Shown: in pieces, positions 53,414 to 61,132 of the stretch
How positions within the stretch are numbered: the stretch's first letter is position 1
Layout of the letters: every line of letters begins with the position of its first letter
NCBI GenBank assembly: GCA_900315265.1
Contig: OMYN01000006.1
Location: 107,876 to 171,875, forward strand
Length of the DNA: 64,000 nucleotides
Direction: 5' to 3'
Source of the DNA: an uncultured Eubacteriales bacterium
GTDB lineage: Bacteria > Bacillota > Clostridia > Lachnospirales > Bianqueaceae
Notes under the pieces: generated by a model
Databases searched by the model: none
What the model was told of the DNA's origin: nothing
The model's input: only the letters and a program-made list of their open reading frames with translations
Translations under genes and position numbers: made by a program

Positions 53414-54646
53414 TCAGATTACAAAATTGCCGGCCCGGAAGATGGGGACCCTGCGGCCGTCAAAGGTGACGCCGGTCACGTCCATATCCTGTGTGCCGAA
53501 CATGAAATCAACGTGGTTGACCGACGAATTGCCGCCGTGGGCCAGGACCTCTTCCTCCGTCATATCCGGGCCGCCCTCAAGGTTTTCGGGATAGCAGGCA
53601 CCCAGGGCCAGATGGCAGCTGGCATTCTCGTCAAATAAGGTGTTGAAGAACATGATATTCATGTTGGAAATGGGGGAATCGTAGGAGATCAGCGCCACCT
53701 CGCCCAGATGTTTGGAGCCTTCGTCGGTGGAAAGCATGTTGGCAAGGGCTTCTTTTTCTTTTTCGGCTCCGTAGTCCACTACCCGGCCGTCTTTAAAGGT
53801 AAACCAGAAGTTTTCGACCACCTTCCCGGACAGGCTGAGGGGCTTGGAAGCGTAAACGGTGCCGTCCACATGATCACGATCCGGCATGCAGAAGCATTCC
53901 TCGGTCGGCATGTTAGGGTTAAAGAAAACTCCCGAGGGGGTCGTACTGCCGCCGCCCGCCCAAATGTGATCTTTGACCAGATGGACCTTCAGATCGGTGC
54001 CCAGGCCGTTTGTAAAATGAAGATAGTCAAATTGGTAGGAATTCAGCAGGCGGCAGTGTTCGGCCAGCTGTCGGTCGTGACGCTCCCATTCTGCCTGCGG
54101 ATCATTGGTCCTGTTGATACGCACCGACTGTAAGATCGCGTCCCACAGGGCCTCCTGCGCTTGTTCTTCGCTTTTGTCCGGAAAGACCTTCAGCGCCCAC
54201 TGAGGACTGGGGACGGCCACGATACTCCACTGCCCTATGTTGTTCATGGTATAAGCCTGATAAGGTTTCATCTTTTTGCGGCGGGCCATGGTTGCTTTCT
54301 GCATTTTATCCGCATCGATGTCTTTGAAAAATCCTGGCACTTCCGAGTCGATATACAGATAGCAGGCCTTTTGATCGATCTCGTCCTGCTTGCGGGCCAG
54401 CTCCCAGTCAGCCACACGGCACAGACTCTCCTGGGATTCATATTGATAAGCCAGGTGAGTCACGGTGTCATCGTTCCAGCGGATGGCAACCTTGCCGGCG
54501 CCTGCCTTATAAGCCTCTTCCGCGCAGTACTCCGCGAACGCTGCATCATGGACCGACGCAGTGATGACCAAAAGCTGCCCCTTTTGCACGTTAGCCCCTG
54601 AGCACACGGCCAGTTTAGCATATTTTCGTATGATCGCTTCTTCCAT
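53414..54646 (-). CDS. M29-family aminopeptidase
   Basis: The 410-residue protein matches thermophilic (M29) aminopeptidases such as AmpS/PepS: KGQLLVITASVHDAAFAEYCAEEAYKAGAGKVAIRWNDD near the N-terminus, NMPTEECFCMPDRDHVDGTVYASKPL in the middle (Glu metal ligand), and NSSVNHVDFMFGTQDMDVTG near the C-terminus. It removes N-terminal amino acids using a dinuclear metal site in the cytoplasm. AAGGAG precedes the start. It is the first gene of an operon with the glycosidase. Confidence 0.92.
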   Translation of the reverse strand: MEEAIIRKYAKLAVCSGANVQKGQLLVITASVHDAAFAEYCAEEAYKAGAGKVAIRWNDDTVTHLAYQYESQESLCRVADWELARKQDEIDQKACYLYIDSEVPGFFKDIDADKMQKATMARRKKMKPYQAYTMNNIGQWSIVAVPSPQWALKVFPDKSEEQAQEALWDAILQSVRINRTNDPQAEWERHDRQLAEHCRLLNSYQFDYLHFTNGLGTDLKVHLVKDHIWAGGGSTTPSGVFFNPNMPTEECFCMPDRDHVDGTVYASKPLSLSGKVVENFWFTFKDGRVVDYGAEKEKEALANMLSTDEGSKHLGEVALISYDSPISNMNIMFFNTLFDENASCHLALGACYPENLEGGPDMTEEEVLAHGGNSSVNHVDFMFGTQDMDVTGVTFDGRRVPIFRAGNFVI

Positions 54647-54693
54647 TTTTCTGCTCCTTCACTCCTTTATCAATAAGAAATATTCGGATAGTC

Positions 54694-54720
54694 AAAAACC
54701 GCGGCCGGGCCGCGGTTTTT
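54694..54720 (-). terminator. Terminator of the acyl-CoA ligase operon
   Basis: A perfect 11-bp GC-rich stem (54694-54704 with 54710-54720) with a 5-nt loop, followed on the minus strand by T5. Confidence 0.9.
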
Positions 54721-54757
54721 TTACTTTGTATGGCGCTCCGGTACGGGACCGGCCGTC

Positions 54758-56812
54758 TTACATATCATTGGTATCGTCGAACCTGGTAGCTTCGCGGTTT
54801 TCGGGGGCGTTCAAAAGAGGAGTCGCTCCCTCTTGGCCGTCTTTATTTTCGCTGCCGGCCCGGCCTGTCTTGAAAAAGTCTTTGGTCTTTTTCCAGATAT
54901 CGTTGAGCCCGCTGTAAAAGCGGCGTTTCTTTTCTTCGCTCCGCTGCTGGATCTGTGCCTGCTGCTGGGCCTTTTCTTCCGCTTCTTTTTCAAGCTGCTC
55001 TTTCTGGCGCCGGTCGATGGCGCTTTGGATCTGACTTTCTTCCTTACGCTTGGCTGCTTCCTCCTCTTCCAGCTTGCGGTAGGCTACCTTTCCGACCAGT
55101 GTCTTGGGCAGATCCGTACGGAATTCGATATCATAAGGCATGGCATACTTGGCTATGTGCCGTTTGCAGTAATCCAGGATATCCTTTTTGGTCGCTTCGG
55201 TGGGGATATAGCCCGGTTTAAGCACGATAAAAGCTTTAACTTTCTGTACCTTGACCGGATCCGGCACCCCGATGACACAGCTCATCTGTACGTATTCCTG
55301 AGCGTCCAGGATACTTTCCATCTGCGACGGATATACGTTGTATCCGTTGGTAACGATCATTCGTTTGATCCGCTGGCGGAAGTAAACGAAACCGTCCTCG
55401 TCCATGACTCCCAGATCTCCCGTATGGATCCAGGTCAGACCGTCGGCATGCAGCCGTTTGGTTTCGGCAGTCTCCTGAGGCTGGCCCACATACTCCATCA
55501 TCATGGTCGGGCCGGTCAGACAGATCTCGCCTTCGCTGCCGTAAGGAACCTCTTCCTCGGTGCCCGGTTTTACGATCTTATAATAGGTATCGGCAAAAGG
55601 AATACCGATGCTTCCCTCTTTCTGTTTGTGGATGGGCGTCAGGCAGCTGGCCGTTACGCACTCGGTCGTACCGTACCCCTCGCGCACTTTTACTTTGCAG
55701 CCATGCTTCTGTAAGAAATCGTCGAAGCGTTTCTTTAGTTCGGGAGACAGCGAGTCGCCTCCGGAGAAGACCCCTTTCAGACATCCCAGATCAAGGTCGC
55801 CGATCTCCGTATTCCTCAGCAGCGCTTCAAACAGGGAAGGCACGCCTGCGATCAGGTTGGGCTGCAGTTTTTCCAGCATCTGGGCATAAGTCTTGGCGTT
55901 GAAACGGGGGATCAGAAGGCAATCTCCGCCGAAAGCCAGCATAGAGTGGATGGATACGCCAAGGCCGAAGCCGTGGAACATGGGCATCACAGCCAGCATC
56001 TTATCACCTGGCTGAAAAATGGGGTTAAAGGCAATGATCTGAGCCGCTAAGGCGTTAAAGTTCAGATTGGACAGGAGGATGCCCTTGGTCTTGCCGGTCG
56101 TTCCGCCTGAGAAAAGGATAACGGCCTCGTCAAGGGCCTTCATATTCTGACGGTAGATCTCGATCGTCTTGCCGCGGCGCAGAAAATCTCTCCATAAAAC
56201 AACACTTTGACGGGGCTGTACGGGAGCTATCTTCCTTCCTTCGGTCATTGCATACCCAAACTTTAAGGCAGGGCTCAGTTCGTCGCGGATGCTGGTAACG
56301 ATCAGGCAGGGCAGGTCGACGTTGTCCATGATGCGCTCGAACTTTGGATAAAACTGGTCGAGCGTCAGGGCTGCGACAGCTCCGGAATCTCTCAGATAAA
56401 AGGCGATCTCTGACTCGGCCGACAAGGGATGCACCATAACGGCAACGGCTCCGACCAGATTAATGGCGTAAAACATGCTGACCGTCTGCGGGCAGTTGGG
56501 CATGCAGCACATGACCCGGTCGCCCCGGCGGACGCCGATGGCTTTGAGCGATTTGGCCGTCTGCTCGACTTTAGCCCACATTTCGGCGTAGGTCGTCTTT
56601 CTGCCCATAAACTCATAAGCCGTATATTCCGGGTAGCGGCGGGCGACGTCTTCTACTGCCCCGGCCATAGATTTTGCCGAATAGGTCAGGTGCATGGGGC
56701 ACTCGGGATCCATGCTGGATCTCCACGGGATCTTGACGGTCGTCGGCTCCGGGAAAGTGACTGTCTGTGTTTTTTCATCGATGACCGGCCCGAAAGCGCT
56801 TACCTTTTCCAT
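54758..56812 (-). CDS. Long-chain acyl-CoA ligase-type AMP-forming enzyme with coiled-coil tail
   Basis: The adenylate-forming core has FSGGTTGKTKGILLSNLNF (P-loop), the motif YGTTECVTAS, and TGDLGVMDEDGFVYFRQRIKRMIVTNGYNVYPSQME with catalytic Lys in the C-terminal region. It activates a carboxylic acid to an acyl-AMP and probably to a CoA ester. After about residue 595 a charged Glu/Lys/Gln-rich helix (ATKRKEESQ-type segment, EEEEAAKRKEESQIQSAIDRRQKEQ) of roughly 85 residues extends the protein beyond the usual ligase length. The start lies inside the upstream acyltransferase gene (13-nt overlap), with AGGAGG before it. Confidence 0.9.
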   Translation of the reverse strand: MEKVSAFGPVIDEKTQTVTFPEPTTVKIPWRSSMDPECPMHLTYSAKSMAGAVEDVARRYPEYTAYEFMGRKTTYAEMWAKVEQTAKSLKAIGVRRGDRVMCCMPNCPQTVSMFYAINLVGAVAVMVHPLSAESEIAFYLRDSGAVAALTLDQFYPKFERIMDNVDLPCLIVTSIRDELSPALKFGYAMTEGRKIAPVQPRQSVVLWRDFLRRGKTIEIYRQNMKALDEAVILFSGGTTGKTKGILLSNLNFNALAAQIIAFNPIFQPGDKMLAVMPMFHGFGLGVSIHSMLAFGGDCLLIPRFNAKTYAQMLEKLQPNLIAGVPSLFEALLRNTEIGDLDLGCLKGVFSGGDSLSPELKKRFDDFLQKHGCKVKVREGYGTTECVTASCLTPIHKQKEGSIGIPFADTYYKIVKPGTEEEVPYGSEGEICLTGPTMMMEYVGQPQETAETKRLHADGLTWIHTGDLGVMDEDGFVYFRQRIKRMIVTNGYNVYPSQMESILDAQEYVQMSCVIGVPDPVKVQKVKAFIVLKPGYIPTEATKKDILDYCKRHIAKYAMPYDIEFRTDLPKTLVGKVAYRKLEEEEAAKRKEESQIQSAIDRRQKEQLEKEAEEKAQQQAQIQQRSEEKKRRFYSGLNDIWKKTKDFFKTGRAGSENKDGQEGATPLLNAPENREATRFDDTNDM

Positions 56813-57732
56813 TGGTATTCGACCTCCTTGGACATAGGTTCTTCAAGCAGTTCGGGGTTTTGCAGAAGATGCGCTAAAAGAGCCAGGCTTTTCGCGTAAT
56901 AGTAGCCGTCGGCAAGGCGCTCGTCGATCGTGAATTTCAGGTCGACCATGTCATGCATGACATAGGAACCGTCCTCATTATAGACAGGCCGCTTCGTGAT
57001 CTTAGGGATCAGCATGAACACCGAAGTCGTGCCCCAGTTGGTCAGATGATGATAGCCGTCCTCCAGGCCGATCGAACCGACGTTGGATACCACGAAAGAT
57101 GCCTGATAGGGGTCGTCCCCGATCAGAGAATCCGGAGCCCAGCCATGCTTTTCGATCCACATGATGCGGCGGACGATCCATTTGCGGAAGCCGCGCGGCA
57201 GCTTCATGAAAAGCTCCATAGCATGCTCCGTCTGGTTGCCTTCCGTGACGGTCTGTTTGCGCTCCGCATAAACGATCTTGCGGATCTTTTCATGGATCGT
57301 ATCGACATTATCGTCCGATTCCGCCTTGATAAAGGCCAGGCCTTCTCCTCCGTTATCGGCGAATTTCTTTTTTACGATAAAGGCAGCGGTGATATCGTTG
57401 CGCTGATAAAAATCATTGTTAGCAACAAAACGGTTCATTTTAGGCCGGAGGCTGATCGTCCTCATCAGAGCAGTGACCAGCACATGGAACAGGGTGTATT
57501 TGAAATACTCACCCTGGTCACTGGCTGTTTTATCGGTTTTGGCCTGTAATTCTTCGTTCTTTTTTTGTACGAATTCATTGAGTCTGGTCAGATCGATGGT
57601 CTTGGTAAAAAAGGCCTCGTTGTCGCACCGGTTTGGATAAATGATACCGGTAAAATACTGGATCGGTTCGATGTCGCGGATCAGTTTGCCGTCTCTGCGG
57701 TCGCCGCGGCGGCGTTTGGATGTTTCTGCCAT
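56800..57732 (-). CDS. E2-like acyltransferase catalytic-domain protein
   Basis: The 310-residue protein resembles the catalytic domain of 2-oxo-acid dehydrogenase E2/chloramphenicol acetyltransferase: SNVGSIGLEDGYHHLTNWGTTSVFMLIPKI and the C-terminal DERLADGYYYAKSLALLAHLLQNPELL, matching the DHRxxDG...NPELL pattern but with Glu-Arg in place of His-Arg. It lacks a lipoyl domain, so it is not a normal E2. ATG 57732 has an AGGGG site upstream, in a 13-nt repeated segment. Paired with an acyl-CoA ligase in one operon, it probably transfers an acyl group made by the ligase. The acceptor is unknown. Confidence 0.7.
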   Translation of the reverse strand: MAETSKRRRGDRRDGKLIRDIEPIQYFTGIIYPNRCDNEAFFTKTIDLTRLNEFVQKKNEELQAKTDKTASDQGEYFKYTLFHVLVTALMRTISLRPKMNRFVANNDFYQRNDITAAFIVKKKFADNGGEGLAFIKAESDDNVDTIHEKIRKIVYAERKQTVTEGNQTEHAMELFMKLPRGFRKWIVRRIMWIEKHGWAPDSLIGDDPYQASFVVSNVGSIGLEDGYHHLTNWGTTSVFMLIPKITKRPVYNEDGSYVMHDMVDLKFTIDERLADGYYYAKSLALLAHLLQNPELLEEPMSKEVEYQWKR

Positions 57733-57734
57733 AT

Positions 57735-57763
57735 TGTCTGTACCCCTTAATGTCTGTACCCCT
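57735..57763 (-). repeat. Short tandem repeat holding the ribosome site
   Basis: Two identical 13-nt copies of TGTCTGTACCCCT (57735-57747 and 57751-57763) separated by TAA. On the minus strand each contains AGGGG, the likely ribosome site of the acyltransferase gene, so the site is duplicated. Confidence 0.8.
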
Positions 57764-57855
57764 GCTGCTTGCATATTTGGTACAACAAAATTATCCTATC
57801 ACAGTTTGGCAGAATTTTCCACGAAATATTTATGCAGGAGATATTCTTTGAAAAC

Positions 57856-58923
57856 TCAGCGATCCAATGCGGCTTCTGCTACCTCCAGCCGTTTTCCTTC
57901 CTGAGCAGACTGAACAGCCGTAAAAACGGCACCCATAGCGGACATTACGCTTTCCGCGCTGATAACGGGATCTTTATCATTAAGGATACAGTCAATGAAC
58001 GATTCCATGACACCGGTCTTTGACTGGCCTCCATCGTCGTTGGTCTGCATTTGATCCAGCTGATAAATGATCTGCTCCCCGTTTTTCATCTGGACCCGAA
58101 TGGAACTTTTTTCGTCGTCATAGATCTTGATGACGCCTTTTGTTCCATACAGGATGGTCGAATTATCTTCCCGTCCGTAATAGGTCCAGCTGGCCGTCAT
58201 GGTGCCGACCGCTCCATTTTCCATTTCATATATGCACACGGCGTTATCTTCCACGCCGATCTTGGATCCGTCGCTGAAACGTTTATCCAATGTCCCCATA
58301 TAAGCCGTAACGGCACTGACGCGGGTATCCAGCAGATATTGGATCAGGTCCGTCTTATGGATGCCCAAATCGGCCATTGCCCCTAATCCTCCCTGCTTTT
58401 TGTCAAAAAACCATACGTTGGGGCCCGGGTTGATGCTCCAGGTTTCCGGTCCTCCGTGGCCGAAAGTCGTGCGGAAGGTGATGATGCGGCCGATGGCCCC
58501 TTCGGCGATCAATTCTTTGGCTTTGATATGGCCCTTGGCCAGCCGCTGGTTTTGATCGATCATCAGTTTCATACCCGTCCGCCTGGATGCTTCTACCATA
58601 CGGCGGCAGTCTTCCATGGTAACTGCCATAGGTTTTTCGCAAAGGACGTGCTTGCCTGCTTCCAGGGCCTTCACCGTAATATCGGCATGAGTATTGTTGG
58701 AGGTGCACACACTGACGGCATCAATGGCCGGATCATTCAGCATCTCCTCGACCGAATCATAAACACGTCCGCCGTATTTCTGGCTCAGGCGTTCGGTCCT
58801 TTCCCGGTTGAAATCATAAAATCCCGTGATAAGGGCCTGAGGATCGGCATGGTATTCCGGTAAATGACGGACCTGAGCGATCTTTCCACATCCAATGATG
58901 CCTACACGGATTCTTCTTGCCAT
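57856..58923 (-). CDS. Gfo/Idh/MocA-family oxidoreductase
   Basis: The protein begins ARRIRVGIIGCGKIAQVRHLPEYHADP (Rossmann fold) and has HVLCEKPMAVTMEDCRRMVEASRRTGMKLMIDQNQRLAKGH and GGLGAMADLGIHKTDLIQYLLDTR (catalytic Asp/His). It probably oxidises a sugar or inositol with NAD(P). ATG 58923 has AGGAGG 9 nt upstream. The promoter upstream contains a perfect GAAACGTTTC operator, so it is a likely target of the LacI regulator at 59392. Confidence 0.92.
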   Translation of the reverse strand: MARRIRVGIIGCGKIAQVRHLPEYHADPQALITGFYDFNRERTERLSQKYGGRVYDSVEEMLNDPAIDAVSVCTSNNTHADITVKALEAGKHVLCEKPMAVTMEDCRRMVEASRRTGMKLMIDQNQRLAKGHIKAKELIAEGAIGRIITFRTTFGHGGPETWSINPGPNVWFFDKKQGGLGAMADLGIHKTDLIQYLLDTRVSAVTAYMGTLDKRFSDGSKIGVEDNAVCIYEMENGAVGTMTASWTYYGREDNSTILYGTKGVIKIYDDEKSSIRVQMKNGEQIIYQLDQMQTNDDGGQSKTGVMESFIDCILNDKDPVISAESVMSAMGAVFTAVQSAQEGKRLEVAEAALDR

Positions 58924-59055
58924 AATAATTATCCTCCTTATACCTGTTGCAAACATGCAAATTGCCTATTGATAATACCTTGATACATTCGGGAAACGGT
59001 ATGACGGTGTTTCTGACTTCAATACCGTTTCATCGTTTGTTTCATTTCTGCCTGT

Positions 59056-59084
59056 ATTATAGGAAACGTTTCATATAGTTTCAA
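59056..59084 (-). promoter_or_regulatory. Promoter of the MocA-type gene with operator in the spacer
   Basis: Minus strand: TTGAAA (59079-59084), a 17-nt spacer and TATAAT (59056-59061). The palindrome GAAACGTTTC (59063-59072) lies inside the spacer, so a bound repressor would block RNA polymerase. Confidence 0.7.
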
Positions 59085-59142
59085 GTGATTTTCGTCATAT
59101 TGCTGATTTTCGTGATATAATAACACCATTATCAAGGTTATA

Positions 59143-59171
59143 TTGTGGATAGTGCACATAGTCTATATATT
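59143..59171 (+). promoter_or_regulatory. Candidate promoter of the LacI gene
   Basis: TTGTGG (59143-59148), a 17-nt spacer and TATATT (59166-59171), followed at once by the near-operator GCAACGTTTC (59178-59187), consistent with autoregulation. The leader would be about 215 nt long. Confidence 0.4.
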
Positions 59172-59391
59172 GTTTCTGCAACGTTTCATATATTGTTTTA
59201 TTAATAGCCACGCATGACTTTGAAGGCCCTCAGATCAAAGCAGCCATGTCACCGGAAATTCCGACAAAAATACGTATTTTCCCCCTTGCCCGTCTGCCCG
59301 AAAACGGTTACTATCCTCTTATCCGAAACGTTTTCCATTGTTTCACAAATCGTTTCAGCTCAAGTCCGTCAGCGAAAGGATAAATATCGCG

Positions 59392-60396
59392 ATGAGGGAG
59401 ACTAAAAAAGTAACGGTAGGGGATATAGCCAAAAAGGCAAATGTATCCAAGGCTACCGTATCCAGAGTACTTAACGCCAAATCCGACCTGGTCAAGGGGG
59501 AAACCTATCAAAAAGTTATGGAAGCCGCGGCTTCACTGGGTTATACGGCCCCTGTCCCCGCACTTATTTCATCGCCTTCCAAAGAGCCTGTTATTGTCCT
59601 ATGTGTGCCGGATATTCAGAACCGATTTTACGGCAGGATCATTCAGGGAGCCCTTTCTTCCGCCAATTCCCACAACTGCCATCTTCTGGTCACGGAATCC
59701 CCCGTCGAGGGAGCCGCTCTACCGGCTTTTATCAAGCTTCTGAAAGATGTAAGTGCCGACGGTCTGATCGTTCTTAATGCCCTGGAGGCCGAAACTCTGA
59801 CGACCTTGAATAAGATCGTCCCTGTCATTCAGTGCAGCGAATACAACGAAGACGCCGATCTTCCCTTTGTAGCCATCAATAACCGCAAAGCCGCAAAAAC
59901 CGCCACTGAATATCTGATCAATCGCGGCAAGAGCCGGATCGCTCTGATCAACGGTTCTATCTCTTTCCGCTATGCTCGCGAAAGAAGGGAGGGTTTCCTG
60001 GAAGCTCTTCAGGAAGCCGGACTTTCCGTCCCCAGCAGCTGGATGCTCCATCTGCCGGAGATCAGTTACGAGCTCGGTTATTCCGCCTTATGCCAGCTCT
60101 TATCCAACGAGGTCAAACCGGATGCCTTTTTCTGTGCCTCCGATACACTGGCCGCTTCGGTCCTGAGGGCCGCCCGGCATTTTCATTACCAGATCCCACG
60201 CGACATTATGGTAGTAGGCTTCGATAATACCGATATATCTTCGATGTGTACGCCTTCGATCACCACTATCAGTCAGCCCAACAGACAGGAGGGCTTTACC
60301 GCCTGCGAAATGCTGATCAACCGCATGAACCACCCCGACATTGAGATCAATTCCATTTTTCTGGAGACCGAACTGATCGTCCGGGAATCTACCTAA
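59392..60396 (+). CDS. LacI-family transcriptional regulator
   Basis: The protein starts MRETKKVTVGDIAKKANVSKATVSRVLNAKS, a LacI helix-turn-helix, followed by the periplasmic-binding-like sensor domain (VIVLCVPDIQNRFYGRIIQGALSSAN...VVGFDNTDISSMCTPSITTISQP). At about 335 residues it is the usual length. The ATG 59392 is chosen over the longer reading because AAAGGA lies about 10 nt upstream and the helix-turn-helix begins at the right distance. It probably binds the GAAACGTTTC sites upstream and represses the divergent dehydrogenase and itself; the sugar effector is unknown. Confidence 0.95.
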   Translation: MRETKKVTVGDIAKKANVSKATVSRVLNAKSDLVKGETYQKVMEAAASLGYTAPVPALISSPSKEPVIVLCVPDIQNRFYGRIIQGALSSANSHNCHLLVTESPVEGAALPAFIKLLKDVSADGLIVLNALEAETLTTLNKIVPVIQCSEYNEDADLPFVAINNRKAAKTATEYLINRGKSRIALINGSISFRYARERREGFLEALQEAGLSVPSSWMLHLPEISYELGYSALCQLLSNEVKPDAFFCASDTLAASVLRAARHFHYQIPRDIMVVGFDNTDISSMCTPSITTISQPNRQEGFTACEMLINRMNHPDIEINSIFLETELIVREST

Positions 60397-60507
60397 AGAA
60401 AAACCTTGGACAAATCTTGACAAATCCAGGCCCTTCCTTTAAAAAAGATACCGTTAATGATAGTATCGTCTCACTACACCGCACATACTTCTGCCAGGAG
60501 GCTGACT

Positions 60508-61107
60508 ATGAACCATATTATTCAGGATATCAGTGATTTTATTTTTGTGGAAGACCAGCCGGTGGACGCCGACATCATCATGGTGCCCGGCGGATCCTAT
60601 CCGGAACCGGCCGAAACGGCCGCTCAGCTTTACCGGGAGGAATATGCCCCTCTGATCCTGATCGGCGGCGGTATTTCCATCACGACTCCCGAGTTTCCCG
60701 GTCCCAAGACCAAGACCAAGATCTATGACGGCGATTATAAGACCGAGTATGATTTCTACTACGATGTCCTTTTGAAAAACGACGTGCCTCCGTCAGCCAT
60801 CATCGGTGAAAACGAGTCCTCCTTCACCCGTGAGAACGGGATCTATGCCCGCCAGGTCGTTGACGAAAAGCAGATCTCGGTGCGCACGGCCCTTCTGGTC
60901 TGCAAAGCCTTTCAGGCCCGCCGCTGCCTGATGGCTTACCAGGCTGCCTTCCCCGCTGTCGACTTTTACGTCATCCCTGTGGTCGGTTATTCCATCACCA
61001 AAGACAACTGGTTCGAAGATGAAGAATCCATCTCCCGCGTGCTGGGCGAACTGCGCCGCATCGGCGATCAGTTTACCGTAGCCGACATCAACCAGTTCAA
61101 GGCCTGA
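60508..61107 (+). CDS. DUF218 (YdcF/SanA-type) protein
   Basis: The 199-residue protein has ADIIMVPGGSYPEPAETAAQLYREEYAPLILIGGG and GENESSFTRENGIYARQVVDE, which fit the DUF218 Rossmann-like fold of YdcF. Family members are thought to bind nucleotides or SAM and have poorly known roles. It has no membrane segment, unlike SanA. CAGGAGG precedes ATG 60508. It is followed at 25 nt by the beta-helix gene, probably co-transcribed. TTGACA at 60417-60422 may be its promoter, with no clear -10. Confidence 0.82.
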   Translation: MNHIIQDISDFIFVEDQPVDADIIMVPGGSYPEPAETAAQLYREEYAPLILIGGGISITTPEFPGPKTKTKIYDGDYKTEYDFYYDVLLKNDVPPSAIIGENESSFTRENGIYARQVVDEKQISVRTALLVCKAFQARRCLMAYQAAFPAVDFYVIPVVGYSITKDNWFEDEESISRVLGELRRIGDQFTVADINQFKA

Positions 61108-61132
61108 TCCATCGCTAAATAAGGAGCATATT

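Larger units (their letters stand above)
58924..59391. other. Divergent control region between MocA-type and LacI genes
   Basis: This 468-bp AT-rich region contains several GAAACG/CGTTTC half-sites. The inverted repeat GAAACGGTAT (58993-59002) and ATACCGTTTC (59022-59031) is perfect over 10 bp. Near-palindromes are at 59063-59072 (GAAACGTTTC, perfect), 59178-59187 (GCAACGTTTC) and 59325-59335 (GAAACGTTTTC); the first two share 13 nt (AACGTTTCATATA). No gene was found in it. Confidence 0.65.
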
